Positions 8,409 through 17,403 of a stretch of 64,000 nucleotides of DNA are shown here, piece by piece (position 1 is the stretch's first letter; each line of letters opens with the position of its first letter). The notes below the pieces were generated by a model. That model saw only the letters and a program-made list of their open reading frames with translations. It was not told where the DNA came from and searched no databases. The DNA is taken from contig NZ_SNQG01000001.1 in NCBI RefSeq assembly GCF_004378255.1, positions 310,001 to 374,000 on the forward strand. Direction: 5' to 3'. A program made the position numbers and the translations under genes. The DNA is from Mucilaginibacter phyllosphaerae (GTDB lineage: Bacteria; Bacteroidota; Bacteroidia; Sphingobacteriales; Sphingobacteriaceae).

Positions 8409-9956
8409 ATGAAACATCTTTCTTTAAAACTGGCTTTTGCTGCAGGGATGCTTACCTGTACCGGGGCGCTGGCACAAGATACGGCAGTATTTAACCGCAT
8501 CCGCCGGGCCGAAATGAGCAGTTCGCAGATCCCGCAGATCGCGCATTACATCACCGATGTAGCCGGCGCAAGGCTTACGGCATCGCCGGGTTATAAGCGT
8601 GCTGCCACCTGGGCGGTAGAAACCATGACCAAGTGGGGCCTGGTAAACGCCAGGCTTGAACCTTGGGGAGATTTTGGTAAACAATGGGACCTGCAGGATT
8701 TTAGCATCATCATGAAAGCCCCTTACGTGCAAACCGTAATGGCCTACCCCAACCCCTGGAGTGCAAGCACCAACGGTTTACAGCAAGGGCAGGTTACTTT
8801 ATTAACCCCTGCACAAACCATGGATACGGCCTATATTGCACAGCACCTGGCCGATTTTAAGGGGAAATTTATTTTAGTTGCGGGTGGCGGGGTTAGTAAA
8901 GATGTAAACTTTAAAGCACCGGCCAAACGCCTTACCGACGAAGAACTGGCCAATATGAAAGATACTTATATGGTTACGCATCAGCAAATAGAATCGTACG
9001 CGGGGTATTTTAAAATATTTGCTAAAGTAGATGCGCTGATCAAACAATCGGGTGCGCTGGCGGTCATCAACGGGTCGACATCTAACAATAACGGGACTGT
9101 TTTTGTGCAGGATATGGGCACACATAAACTCACCGCACCATCAGCTGTGCCTAAAATATCTATGGCTTACGAGGATGGGCAAAAGATAAAACGCCTTGTA
9201 CAAGGCGGCCAGCCCGTTGAACTGGCCATTAACATTAACGCTAAAAGTTATACCGACGATATTAAAGGCTATAACGTGGTGGCCGAAATACCGGGTACCG
9301 ACCCTAAACTAAAATCGCAGCTGGTAATGCTTGGCGGCCACCTGGATTCGTGGACGGCAGCTACCGGTGCTACTGATAATGGCGCAGGTTGTATTGTGAT
9401 GCTGGAAGCTGTGCGCCTGCTGGATTCACTGGGCCTTAAACCAAAGCGCACCATTCGTATTGCCTTGTGGGGCGGCGAAGAACAAGGCGTTTACGGCTCT
9501 TACAATTATGCCAAAAACCATTTTATGGGCACCGATTATAAACTAAAGCCCGAGCAGGCAAAGGTATCTGCCTATTATAACCTGGATAACGGCACGGGCA
9601 AGATCCGCGGGATATTCACCCAAAGCAATACCGCCATTAAACCGATATTTGAAAAATGGTTTGCACCGTTTAATGATCTGGGGGCTAAAACCGTTACCCT
9701 GAGCAATACCGGTTCTACAGATCACCTTTCATTCGACTGGGCGGGAATCCCGGGCTTTCAGTTCATTCAGGACCCGATAGATTACGAAACCAAAACACAC
9801 CACAGCAACCAGGATAATTACGACCACCTGCAGATAGATGACCTGAAACAGGCCGCTATCATTGTAGCATCCTTTGTGTATCAAACCAGCATCGAAAAAG
9901 AAATGATGCCGCGCAAACCCCTGGTTAAAGAGATTTTTGCTTTTGACGGATTATAA
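8409..9956 (+). CDS. Secreted M28-family zinc peptidase with PA domain
   Basis: 515 residues with a signal peptide (KLAFAAGMLTCTGALAQ). A protease-associated (PA) region lies roughly at residues 110-280. The M28 catalytic core follows with the expected cocatalytic two-zinc ligands: LGGHLDSW (His, with the Asp), ATDNGAG (Asp), GGEEQG (Glu-Glu), YYNLDNGTG (Asp) and STDHLSF (His). It likely releases N-terminal residues or dipeptides in the periplasm or outside. It stands alone: divergent promoter upstream and a hairpin terminator downstream. Substrate specificity cannot be read from sequence. Confidence 0.93.
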   Translation: MKHLSLKLAFAAGMLTCTGALAQDTAVFNRIRRAEMSSSQIPQIAHYITDVAGARLTASPGYKRAATWAVETMTKWGLVNARLEPWGDFGKQWDLQDFSIIMKAPYVQTVMAYPNPWSASTNGLQQGQVTLLTPAQTMDTAYIAQHLADFKGKFILVAGGGVSKDVNFKAPAKRLTDEELANMKDTYMVTHQQIESYAGYFKIFAKVDALIKQSGALAVINGSTSNNNGTVFVQDMGTHKLTAPSAVPKISMAYEDGQKIKRLVQGGQPVELAININAKSYTDDIKGYNVVAEIPGTDPKLKSQLVMLGGHLDSWTAATGATDNGAGCIVMLEAVRLLDSLGLKPKRTIRIALWGGEEQGVYGSYNYAKNHFMGTDYKLKPEQAKVSAYYNLDNGTGKIRGIFTQSNTAIKPIFEKWFAPFNDLGAKTVTLSNTGSTDHLSFDWAGIPGFQFIQDPIDYETKTHHSNQDNYDHLQIDDLKQAAIIVASFVYQTSIEKEMMPRKPLVKEIFAFDGL

Positions 9957-9976
9957 TCTGCCAAAGCCTGAAAATA

Positions 9977-10013
9977 TTAAAACGGCCTTTGCATATTTGC
10001 AGGGCCGTTTTAA
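9977..10013. terminator. Hairpin terminator between the M28 peptidase and moaE
   Basis: A perfect 11-base stem: TTAAAACGGCC (9977-9987) pairs with GGCCGTTTTAA (10003-10013), with a 15-base loop and T-rich trailing arm. Because it covers the TTG at 9989, it also argues against starting moaE there. Confidence 0.75.
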
Positions 10014-10018
10014 TTGAT

Positions 10019-10450
10019 ATGGATACGCCCATGCAAACCGAAATAAAAATACAATCCGAACCGCTTAACATACAAAACTGTATAGACCGGGTAATGGCAC
10101 CCGACTGCGGAGGGATTGACATTTTTATTGGTACCGTACGCAATGCAACCAAAGGGCGGCCTGTATTAAAACTTGAGTTTGAGGCATACAAACCAATGGC
10201 TGTTAGTGAGATAAATAAGATAACCGATCGGGTTTTTGAGCGATGGCCGGTACAAAAGGTACTGGTGCACCACCGTACCGGGATATTGCAGGTGGGCGAA
10301 ATACCGGTTATTATAGCCGTGGCTGCCGCCCACCGGGATGCCGCTTTCGAGGCCTGCCGCTACATCATCGATACGCTTAAGCAAACCGTACCTATCTGGA
10401 AAAAAGAGTTTTTTGAGGATGGTGAAGTTTGGGTGGCGGCGCATCCTTAA
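10019..10450 (+). CDS. moaE: Molybdopterin synthase catalytic subunit MoaE
   Basis: Large subunit of molybdopterin synthase; with thiocarboxylated MoaD it inserts two sulfurs into cyclic pyranopterin monophosphate. Conserved blocks are GGIDIFIGTVRN, LEFEAYKPMA, HRTGILQVGE, AAAHRDAAFEACRYIID and PIWKKEFFEDGEVW, the last with the active-site lysines. ATG 10019 or 10031 is the start, since the TTG at 9989 sits inside the terminator hairpin. The 3' end overlaps the convergent MoeB-rhodanese gene by four bases. No moaD is found in the window, so the partner must come from elsewhere. Confidence 0.94.
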   Translation: MDTPMQTEIKIQSEPLNIQNCIDRVMAPDCGGIDIFIGTVRNATKGRPVLKLEFEAYKPMAVSEINKITDRVFERWPVQKVLVHHRTGILQVGEIPVIIAVAAAHRDAAFEACRYIIDTLKQTVPIWKKEFFEDGEVWVAAHP

Positions 10451-11508
10451 TGCTGGTTAAGGCCCCACCGGCCCAGGCCGCCTTCTAAAGAGCAGGCCTT
10501 TACACCCGGCAATTTTTGCTGTAGCAGCTTCACAGCTTCCGCACTCCTTTTACCCGATGAACAATAAAATACGTACGTTTTATCCGGCTCAAATTCATCC
10601 AGGTTATCTGCCACTTCGTCCAGTTCAAAATGCATTCCGCCAATATGATATTCATCCCGCTCCTGGTCGGTGCGTACATCCACCAGGGTTAGGGTATTAT
10701 TGGCCAGGCCGTTTTTGGTTTCGGCGGCGGTAATGGTAAGGACGGGGGCGGTTTGCTGCAGCGCGGTGATATGGGTTTTGGTTAACCCGCCAATTTTAAT
10801 AACCCGGCTTTGCATATTTTGGGCATCAAACAACAGCAGCTTACCGGCAAGCAATTCGCCCGTGCCTGTAATATACTTTATTACCTCATTAGCCTGCATA
10901 CAGCCAATTATCCCGGCCAGGGTGGGTATTACCCCGCCTATAACACAATCAGGCACCTGCGCGGCATCTGCATGCGGGTAAACGTCGCGGTAATTAGGCG
11001 ATCTGCTGCCGTCATCATGCTTCATATTCCAAACGGCAACCTGGCCTTCATACTGGTAAATGGCGCCATAAATAACCGGCTTGCCTGCTAATACGGCTGC
11101 ATCATTCAGCAAATAACGGGTTTCAAAATTATCTGTAGCATCAACTATAACATCATAATTATCAATAATTTGCATTACGTTGGCTGAAGTTATTTTAACA
11201 ATATGCGGCACCGGTTTTATGCCGGGGTTTTGCTGCTGCAAACGCGCACAAGCCACCTCGGCCTTTAGCTTGCCGGCATCATCGCTGTGGTATAAGATCT
11301 GCCGGTGCAGGTTGCTGATAGATACGGTATCAAAATCGGCTATGCCCAGCGTGCCTATACCGCTTGCTGCCAGGTACTGGGCAGCGGGGCAGCCCAGCCC
11401 GCCTGCACCTGCAATCAGCACCCTGGCATGCTGCAATAGTTTTTGTGCCGCCTCGCCAAAACCGGGCAAGGCCATCTGGCAGCTGTATCGTAGTAGGTCA
11501 GGGTGCAT
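10447..11508 (-). CDS. MoeB/ThiF-like adenylyltransferase with C-terminal rhodanese domain
   Basis: E1-like enzyme that adenylates the C-terminal Gly-Gly of a sulfur carrier (MoaD or ThiS) before sulfur transfer. The N-terminal part has the nucleotide loop GAGGLGCPAAQYLA, NLHRQILY, the DATDNFETR block and YGAIYQYEGQ. Residues from about 255 form a rhodanese domain with LVDVRTDQERDEYHIGG and active cysteine in FYCSSGKRS. The zinc-binding cysteines of E. coli MoeB are absent: the first CxxC position reads SPNYRDVYP, and no CPxC pair occurs near 240. The Moco locus suggests MoaD as client, but the ThiS pathway is possible. The 5' end overlaps the stop region of the MobA fusion gene by 11 bases. 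Confidence 0.88.
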   Translation of the reverse strand: MHPDLLRYSCQMALPGFGEAAQKLLQHARVLIAGAGGLGCPAAQYLAASGIGTLGIADFDTVSISNLHRQILYHSDDAGKLKAEVACARLQQQNPGIKPVPHIVKITSANVMQIIDNYDVIVDATDNFETRYLLNDAAVLAGKPVIYGAIYQYEGQVAVWNMKHDDGSRSPNYRDVYPHADAAQVPDCVIGGVIPTLAGIIGCMQANEVIKYITGTGELLAGKLLLFDAQNMQSRVIKIGGLTKTHITALQQTAPVLTITAAETKNGLANNTLTLVDVRTDQERDEYHIGGMHFELDEVADNLDEFEPDKTYVFYCSSGKRSAEAVKLLQQKLPGVKACSLEGGLGRWGLNQH

Positions 11509-12679
11509 GGGTACCGGCTATTTTTTGGTGAAGGATGCGTTTGATCCTGTCCAATTCTTCGGGGGTATTTACGTTGGCCAGGGCATCGGGGTTTGGTGCC
11601 TGCAACAGGGCCACATCGCTATTGATAAGCACCTTGCGCGGGCAGGAATACCCCTGAGCCAGATATTGAAGTAACACCGGATAAGCTTTTGGTTCATAAA
11701 TAGTTATCAAAGGTTCTGGGAAGCCTTGGTCGGTACCCCGGTAAGCCGTGGCCATAGCCGCCGTGTTACGATTATCTGCCAGGTGCTGCAGTACACCGGC
11801 ATCTGCCAAGGGCAGGTCGCAGGCAATAACCAGCCACGCCGCATCGGGCTGTTCGCGAAACGCCGAAAGGATGGCACCGTAAGGACCAAGCCCGGTAAAA
11901 GTATCGTGCAGGCTGCTATAACCGGCATCTACCTCGTTTTGCTGCGCGGCATCCCGGCAGGAAATGTACACCCCGGCGCAATGCTTGTTCAGCAGATCGG
12001 CCAGATGATAGCGCTGCTGCTTACCGTACCAGTTTACTGCGGCCTTATCATAACCCATGCGGGTGCTTTTACCACCGGCCAATACCAGCCCGTTCAAAAC
12101 AGGCCGGGCTTGCTGTAACTGTGCCCGGAAGAAGCTGATGATGCCTGCAGTATCATCGTTTAGTTTTAATATGGGGATCTGCTGCCAGTTGGGCAGGGCT
12201 TGCTGTATAAAATCGGGCAAGCCGTCTGCATTGTCAGCTAACAAAAAAAGCTGCACATGGGTTAACTGTGCTACCCTTTTTTGCAGCGACGCCCGTTTAT
12301 TGGTATCGATGATCACCACCTGCGCCTTTGCCTGCTGATGGTTGCCGTTAACCAGCACCAGATCCATCCCGGCAAAAAGTTCGCGCTGTGTAAACGGGGT
12401 AAGGGCCGCCTTAAAATTCAGCTGGGCGTGATTGATCTGATCGGTATATTCTAACGCGGCACCGCCGGCCAGCTTACCCGGCAGGCCTACCATATCGTCG
12501 TTATGCGAAGTATCGGCATAGGCACAGCGGTATTGTGCCGACAGGGCGGTAATCACCTGGTCTGCCAGGAATTTGATCACCGTACAGGGCCCGCCTAAAA
12601 TAGCCCACTCGTTACGGGCAAAGTAGCCCATTGCCGGGCGCGTAATGGCCGGATGCTTTTTATGATCGTTTAAAGTCAC
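11498..12679 (-). CDS. MobB-like / MobA fusion (molybdenum cofactor guanylyltransferase)
   Basis: Two parts. The C-terminal half (from about residue 195) is a MobA-type nucleotidyltransferase: LVLAGGKSTRMGYDKA is the GTP-binding signature, GPYGAILSAF and VIACDLPLAD carry the metal Asp, and NVNTPEEL is the typical end. It would link GMP to molybdopterin. The N-terminal half (about 1-190) resembles a MobB-like P-loop protein in layout (WAILGGPCTVIKFLADQV, CAYADTSHN), but the GKS/T lysine-threonine motif is missing. Start is GTG 12679, overlapping moaC by 20 bases; ATG 12631 is an alternative. Fusion call good, exact role of the N-terminal half uncertain. Confidence 0.82.
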   Translation of the reverse strand: MTLNDHKKHPAITRPAMGYFARNEWAILGGPCTVIKFLADQVITALSAQYRCAYADTSHNDDMVGLPGKLAGGAALEYTDQINHAQLNFKAALTPFTQRELFAGMDLVLVNGNHQQAKAQVVIIDTNKRASLQKRVAQLTHVQLFLLADNADGLPDFIQQALPNWQQIPILKLNDDTAGIISFFRAQLQQARPVLNGLVLAGGKSTRMGYDKAAVNWYGKQQRYHLADLLNKHCAGVYISCRDAAQQNEVDAGYSSLHDTFTGLGPYGAILSAFREQPDAAWLVIACDLPLADAGVLQHLADNRNTAAMATAYRGTDQGFPEPLITIYEPKAYPVLLQYLAQGYSCPRKVLINSDVALLQAPNPDALANVNTPEELDRIKRILHQKIAGTHAP

Positions 12680-13136
12680 GTTTACCTCCTGTTTTTGAGA
12701 TGAGCCTGGTTTGTTTTATCACAATATCGTGGCTCATGGCCTTGCACATATCGTACACGGTAAGCGCCGCTATTGATGCCCCCACAAGGGCCTCCATTTC
12801 GATACCTGTTTTAGCGGTGACACTTGCCGTACATTCAATTACTACTTCATTCTGTGCCGATAAGGCAATGGTTACCTTGCAATTATCCATCCCCAGCGGG
12901 TGGCAAAGCGGTATCAGGTCGCCTGTTTTTTTAGCCGCCATAATGCCGGCAACAATAGCCGTTTGAAAAACCGAACCCTTTTTACTTTGCAGTTCGCCGC
13001 CTGCCAGGTGCTGCAAAACGGCATCGGGCAAAACCACAATGCTTTGGGCTGTGGCGGTGCGGTAAGTAACCTGCTTTTGAGCTACATCAACCATACCCGG
13101 GTTATTGTCCTTATCTAAATGAGTGAGTTGTTCCAT
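12660..13136 (-). CDS. moaC: Cyclic pyranopterin monophosphate synthase MoaC
   Basis: Converts the 3',8-cyclo-GTP made by MoaA into cyclic pyranopterin monophosphate. 158 residues, normal length. Motifs: NNPGMVDVAQK near the start, AIVAGIMAAKKTGDLIPLCHPLG, GIEMEALVGASIAALTVYDMCKA, and a C-terminal KTGGKRDF with the catalytic lysine region. Starts at ATG 13136 and ends inside the start of the MobA fusion gene, which suggests translational coupling. Part of the moaA-moeA-moaC-mob-moeB minus-strand run. Confidence 0.96.
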   Translation of the reverse strand: MEQLTHLDKDNNPGMVDVAQKQVTYRTATAQSIVVLPDAVLQHLAGGELQSKKGSVFQTAIVAGIMAAKKTGDLIPLCHPLGMDNCKVTIALSAQNEVVIECTASVTAKTGIEMEALVGASIAALTVYDMCKAMSHDIVIKQTRLISKTGGKRDFKRS

Positions 13137-13163
13137 CGTTGATCTTACTGCTTTAATATCATT

Positions 13164-14366
13164 TTACACCGGTTTAAACAGGTGTACCTTAAATACCTCG
13201 CCTTGTTTAAACTCATTTTTTGCTAAGGGCAGCTCCATAAAAGCATCGGTATCAGCTAAATTGGCAAAATCACCTGATCCGTTGCCCTCCACAGGCCGGG
13301 CCGATAATACGCCCTGGTCTGTAAAGGTAAGCTTAACCTGTAAAAAGTACTGTAACTGCGGCGTAAAGGTAAAGTTACCGGCCAGCTGCGCATATACCGG
13401 TGGTTGCGGCGGCAAGCCAAGCGTGGCATTCAGCCACGGCAAAAAATAGCGGTGCAGGCACATAAACGTAGCTACCGGGTTACCGGGGAAGGCAAACACC
13501 AGCACGCCATTTTGATGCCTGCCGAACCAAAAGGGCTTGCCCGGCCTTTGCTGCACTTTATGGAACAGCTTTTTCACCTCCAGATCTTCTAATGCCTGGG
13601 GGATATAATCAAACTTACCCATGCTGATGCCGCCGCTTAACAGGATCACATCATAATTTTGCAGGCAATGCCCGATCTGTTTTTTGGTAACCGCAGGGTC
13701 ATCGGGGATATGCAGCATATCTGCAGGTAAGCCATGCCCGGTTAAAACAGCTTTGATAGTATAATTATTAGAGCGGCGGATCTGGTAGCCCGAAGGTTCG
13801 TCCGTAACATCCACCAGTTCATCGCCCGATGAGATGATCATCACCCGGGGATGCTTTTTAACCGGCAGCGCGGCTTCGCCAACAGATGCAGCTAAACTTA
13901 TGATAGCCGGTGTTACTAACTGATCTTTAGCTGCTACGGTATCGCCCTGTTTTTTGTCTTTCCCCTTTGAATGAATATTCTGCCCCTGTTTCACATCAGC
14001 TACCAGCAGTTTAGCCACACCATTGTTGATATCAAGATCTTCATACCGGATGATCGTATCGAGCGTTGCAGACAGCGCCGCCCCCGTCATGATCTCGATA
14101 CATTCACCGGTTGCGCCTATGTTTACAGGCTCCTCTCCCGCTGCCTGGGTTGCCTTTATGTGGTATGATGTAACACCCTGCTGTATTGCCTGGTATGTGA
14201 TGGCAATACCATCCATGGTAACCCGGTTAAAGGGCGGCAAATCGCGGTCGGCCTTAATATCTGCAGCTAAAACACGGCCCAGGGCCTGTTCAAAAGGCAG
14301 GGTTTCGGTGCCGTAATCCTGTAGCCGGGCAAGTATAATCTGTTCGGCTTCTTCTACCGTTGTCAT
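13164..14366 (-). CDS. moeA: Molybdopterin molybdotransferase MoeA
   Basis: Inserts molybdate into adenylated molybdopterin. Signatures in order: PPFNRVTMDGIA (domain I), GECIEIMTGA, ISSGDELV, IRRSNNYTIKAVL, LSGGISMGKFDYIP, FAFPGNPVATFMCL and a small beta domain at the end (SARPVEGNGSGDFANLADTDAFMELP). About 400 residues. ATG 14366 is preferred; the upstream GTG at 14387 would overlap moaA by eight bases. It lies between moaA and moaC. The adenylation partner (Mog-type domain) is not present in this window. Confidence 0.95.
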   Translation of the reverse strand: MTTVEEAEQIILARLQDYGTETLPFEQALGRVLAADIKADRDLPPFNRVTMDGIAITYQAIQQGVTSYHIKATQAAGEEPVNIGATGECIEIMTGAALSATLDTIIRYEDLDINNGVAKLLVADVKQGQNIHSKGKDKKQGDTVAAKDQLVTPAIISLAASVGEAALPVKKHPRVMIISSGDELVDVTDEPSGYQIRRSNNYTIKAVLTGHGLPADMLHIPDDPAVTKKQIGHCLQNYDVILLSGGISMGKFDYIPQALEDLEVKKLFHKVQQRPGKPFWFGRHQNGVLVFAFPGNPVATFMCLHRYFLPWLNATLGLPPQPPVYAQLAGNFTFTPQLQYFLQVKLTFTDQGVLSARPVEGNGSGDFANLADTDAFMELPLAKNEFKQGEVFKVHLFKPV

Positions 14367-14379
14367 CTTTTTTATTGTT

Positions 14380-15456
14380 TTAACCACCTATAGTGGCCAT
14401 AGATTCGTGTACGTTTGGATGCTGCATCCGGTTGCTTTCGGCCTGCCAGCCATCTTTTTGGCGGGTGTTGAAGGCAAGGCGCAGGGTTTGTTCCAGCCCG
14501 GTTGCCTGCATGCCCGAACGCATCAGATCTTTAATGTTTAACACGCCGTTATCATACAGGCAATTTTTTAAGGTGCCCTGCGGGGTAATGCGGATGCGGT
14601 TACATGTACCGCAAAACGTACGGGAATAGGCCGCAATAATGCCTACACCACCCTGATGACCCGGTATTTGATAATTGTAGGATGTGGAGTACTGCGCATC
14701 GGCTATTTTTTGTATTTGAGGGAACGCCTGCCTTATCTCGTCCAAAATCCTTACATAATCCCAAACCATGCCGCTGTAGTTGTGCCCGTCGCCATTAAAG
14801 GGCATCTCTTCTATAAAACGCACACTTACCGGTAGCTCCTTTGTCAATTCTACCAGCGGGATAATATCCTGTATGTTTTTGCCTGCCATTACCACGGTGT
14901 TTATCTTCACCTCCATATCGTGCTTTAAAAGCTGCTGCATGGTGGCCATTACTGCGGCAAATTCATCGCGGCGGGTAATGGCAAAAAACCGGTTGGCATC
15001 TAAAGTATCCAGGCTAAGGTTAACCGACCGTACCCCTATCCGCTTTAATTCGGCTACGTGGGGGGCGGTTAAAATGCCGTTGGTGGTAAGGGTAAGTTCT
15101 TTTAAACCATCCAGTTTTGACAGCGCCCTCAGCAGCTTCATCAGATCTTTACGCACAAAGGGCTCGCCGCCGGTTATCCTGATCTTTTCTATCCCCATTT
15201 TAACCAGCAGGGCGCAGCATTGCAGCATCTCTTCGTAGGTCATCAGCTCGGTGCGTGCCAGCCAGTTTAAACCCTCTTCGGGCATGCAGTAAAAGCAGCG
15301 CAGGTTGCAGCGGTCTGTTACGGCCAGGCGCAGGTAATTGATCTTTCTTCCGTGATTATCTAAAAGCAAAAGCGTTTGGGTTATGTTTAATAACAATGGC
15401 CGCTGGCCAAAGTTTGGTAAAGTTAATGATTGTAAAGTTTTAAATTGTAGTTTCAC
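14380..15456 (-). CDS. moaA: GTP 3',8-cyclase MoaA (radical SAM)
   Basis: First step of molybdenum cofactor synthesis. The radical-SAM cluster motif is CNLRCFYC after LRLAVTDR. RITGGEPFVRKDL follows. The second 4Fe-4S cluster is formed by CGTCNRIRITPQGTLKNC, typical of MoaA, and the protein ends in Gly-Gly as required for catalysis. The annotated GTG 15456 gives an N-terminal extension of about 30 residues before the usual LDNHGRKINYLR start, so a later start (for example an in-frame TTG near the LLLLD stretch) is possible. First gene of the minus-strand Moco run. Confidence 0.95.
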   Translation of the reverse strand: MKLQFKTLQSLTLPNFGQRPLLLNITQTLLLLDNHGRKINYLRLAVTDRCNLRCFYCMPEEGLNWLARTELMTYEEMLQCCALLVKMGIEKIRITGGEPFVRKDLMKLLRALSKLDGLKELTLTTNGILTAPHVAELKRIGVRSVNLSLDTLDANRFFAITRRDEFAAVMATMQQLLKHDMEVKINTVVMAGKNIQDIIPLVELTKELPVSVRFIEEMPFNGDGHNYSGMVWDYVRILDEIRQAFPQIQKIADAQYSTSYNYQIPGHQGGVGIIAAYSRTFCGTCNRIRITPQGTLKNCLYDNGVLNIKDLMRSGMQATGLEQTLRLAFNTRQKDGWQAESNRMQHPNVHESMATIGG

Positions 15457-15543
15457 TGTATTAATGAACCGGGTGGACAGGCTTATTTTACGGTAAGCAA
15501 GGCCCGGAAATTTTTGGGGCAGCGCCCCGCCCGTAGTACCATC

Positions 15544-16137
15544 ATGAAAAATTCAACAACAGCCATTGTGATACTTGCCGCAGGTGCATCGGCCAGGTTT
15601 GGTTCGCCTAAACAAAATTTGATGCATAACGGGCAAACACTTTTACAGCATGCCATAAAAAATGCTTTATGCCTAAGCGATAGTGTTATTGTTGTTTTAG
15701 GCGCCAACTACGATGCTATTGCACACACCGTATTAAACCAGCCGGTAACTATATTGCATAACCAAAACTGGCCTTTGGGGATGGCCTCGTCCATCAGCAT
15801 GGCGGTGAAAGAGGCAGGGGCAGCTTACCCCGGCATTACCGCTATTTTATTTTTACTGTGCGACCAGCCTTTTGCCGATGCCGAATTGCTGGGCCAGCTA
15901 ACCGATACGGCAAAAAATTCAGATAAAGGCATTGTTGCCTCGGCCTATAATCATACGCTGGGTGTGCCTGCTTTATTTAAACAGGCTTACTTTGCCCATC
16001 TGTTACGTTTAAAGGGCGAAGAGGGCGCTAAAAAGCTATTGATGCAACATGCGGATGATGTGGCCCGGGTGGCGTTCCCGCAGGGAAGCACCGATATTGA
16101 TACCCGCATTGATTGGGAGAAATTCAATCAAAAATAA
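15544..16137 (+). CDS. MocA-like molybdenum cofactor cytidylyltransferase
   Basis: NTP-transferase-3 fold protein of about 197 residues, divergent from moaA. AIVILAAGASARFGSPKQNL is the nucleotide-binding signature (the R-F-G-x-x-K form, as in MocA), NWPLGMASSISMAV matches the MocA block, and LLCDQPFADAELL carries the metal Asp; TDIDTRIDW closes it. MocA adds CMP to molybdopterin for xanthine dehydrogenase-type enzymes. I choose ATG 15544 over 15514 because the fold begins right after it. Having this and a MobA domain in one locus suggests both dinucleotide forms may be made. A hairpin follows the stop. Confidence 0.85.
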   Translation: MKNSTTAIVILAAGASARFGSPKQNLMHNGQTLLQHAIKNALCLSDSVIVVLGANYDAIAHTVLNQPVTILHNQNWPLGMASSISMAVKEAGAAYPGITAILFLLCDQPFADAELLGQLTDTAKNSDKGIVASAYNHTLGVPALFKQAYFAHLLRLKGEEGAKKLLMQHADDVARVAFPQGSTDIDTRIDWEKFNQK

Positions 16138-16141
16138 ACAT

Positions 16142-16177
16142 GTTGCTGCCACAAATGCCAGGCATCGCGGCAGCAAC
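16142..16177. terminator. Convergent hairpin between mocA-like gene and galM
   Basis: GTTGCTGCC (16142-16150) pairs with GGCAGCAAC (16169-16177), followed on the plus strand by GTTTTATT. Placed between two convergent stops, it probably works in both directions. Confidence 0.65.
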
Positions 16178-16180
16178 GTT

Positions 16181-17359
16181 TTATTGTGCGACTGTAAATT
16201 TATAGATAGACTGTGTTTTATATGTTTCGCCGGGCTTTAATACTGTCGACGGGAATGTAGGCTGGTTGGGTGAATCGGGATAGTGCTGCGTTTCCATGGC
16301 GAATGAAGTGCGGAAATCATCTTTTTTGCCGCCTTTCATCACATTTTGCGACTGCATGAAGTTACCGCTGTAAAACTGCATGGCAGGCTCTTCGGTAAAT
16401 ACCTGCATCCTGATACCGCTTTTATCGCCGGTAACCGTAGCAACCGGCGTGGTGATATCATGCTTGCTTAACACATAGTTATGATCATAGCCGTTGCCAT
16501 CCTTTAACTGTACATTGTCGGCATTGACGCGCTCGCCAATAGTGGCGGGCTTGGTAAAATCAAACGGTGTACCCGCCACTGCTTCTACCTTGCCCGTTGG
16601 TATCAGGGTAGCATCTACCGGCGTGTAGTTATCGGCGGCTATCTGCACCAGGTGGTTAAGGATAGTACCGCTGCCTTCGCCATTCAGGTTAAAAAAGGCA
16701 TGGTTGGTTAGGTTAATAACCGTAGTTTTATCGGTAGTGGCGGTGTAGCTTACCTTCATGGCGTTATCATCCGTTAGCCGGTAGGTTACCTTAACATCCA
16801 GGTTACCCGGAAAGCCGCCCTCCAGATCTTTAGCCAGGTAGCTTAATTCTAAGGTAGCGCTATCTGTTTGTTTGGCATCCCAAACTACATCCTCAAACGC
16901 CGGGCGGCCACCATGCAGCGTATTAGGCCCGTTATTGGTAACCAGGGTGTACTCCCTGCCATCCAGCGTAAATTTGCCCTTGGCAATGCGGTTGGCAAAA
17001 CGGCCTATGGTTGCCCCGTAATAACGCTCTTTAGAGTTGATGAAACCATCCACATCATCAAAACCTAAAACAACATCTGTCAGCCTGCCGTTTTTATCCG
17101 GCACAAACAAGCTTACAATACGGCCGCCATAGTTGGTTACAGCCGCCTGCACGCCATTTTTATTCTTTAAAATATAAAGGTGCGTTTGCTTGCCGTTAAT
17201 TGTTTTTTCAAAAGCTGCTGCTTTAGGCAGCTGCGGTGTTTGGGTGGTACTATCTGTCATGGTGGGGATTGTTTTTTTATCGGGCTGGTTACAGGCAGCA
17301 ACAAATATGCCCGCCGCCAGCATAATCGCCAAATTTGGTTTTTTTAATGTATTTAGCAT
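16181..17359 (-). CDS. galM: Aldose 1-epimerase (mutarotase), lipoprotein
   Basis: Interconverts alpha and beta anomers of hexoses such as galactose. An N-terminal lipoprotein signal ends in the lipobox FVAAC with Cys23, so the enzyme is likely exported and membrane anchored. Core motifs: GGRIVSLFVPDKNG, YYGATIGRFANRIA, NTLHGG, LTNHAFFNLNGEG with the catalytic His, GYDHNYVL, and EEPAMQFYSGNF with the region of the catalytic Glu. Single gene; no sugar utilisation cluster nearby. A periplasmic mutarotase of this kind is usual in Bacteroidota. Confidence 0.93.
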   Translation of the reverse strand: MLNTLKKPNLAIMLAAGIFVAACNQPDKKTIPTMTDSTTQTPQLPKAAAFEKTINGKQTHLYILKNKNGVQAAVTNYGGRIVSLFVPDKNGRLTDVVLGFDDVDGFINSKERYYGATIGRFANRIAKGKFTLDGREYTLVTNNGPNTLHGGRPAFEDVVWDAKQTDSATLELSYLAKDLEGGFPGNLDVKVTYRLTDDNAMKVSYTATTDKTTVINLTNHAFFNLNGEGSGTILNHLVQIAADNYTPVDATLIPTGKVEAVAGTPFDFTKPATIGERVNADNVQLKDGNGYDHNYVLSKHDITTPVATVTGDKSGIRMQVFTEEPAMQFYSGNFMQSQNVMKGGKKDDFRTSFAMETQHYPDSPNQPTFPSTVLKPGETYKTQSIYKFTVAQ

Positions 17360-17403
17360 AATATTTTTGTAATTGGTTTTTTGCGATGCTACGGGCCACA
17401 GGC

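Noticed and set aside
9989..10018. Extended TTG start for moaE
   Set aside because: Lies within the perfect terminator hairpin at 9977-10013; conserved sequence begins later.
15457..15543. Possible molybdenum-cofactor riboswitch before moaA
   Set aside because: The divergent gap is under 90 bases and shows only a small GGGGCAGCGCCCC hairpin; too short for the known element.
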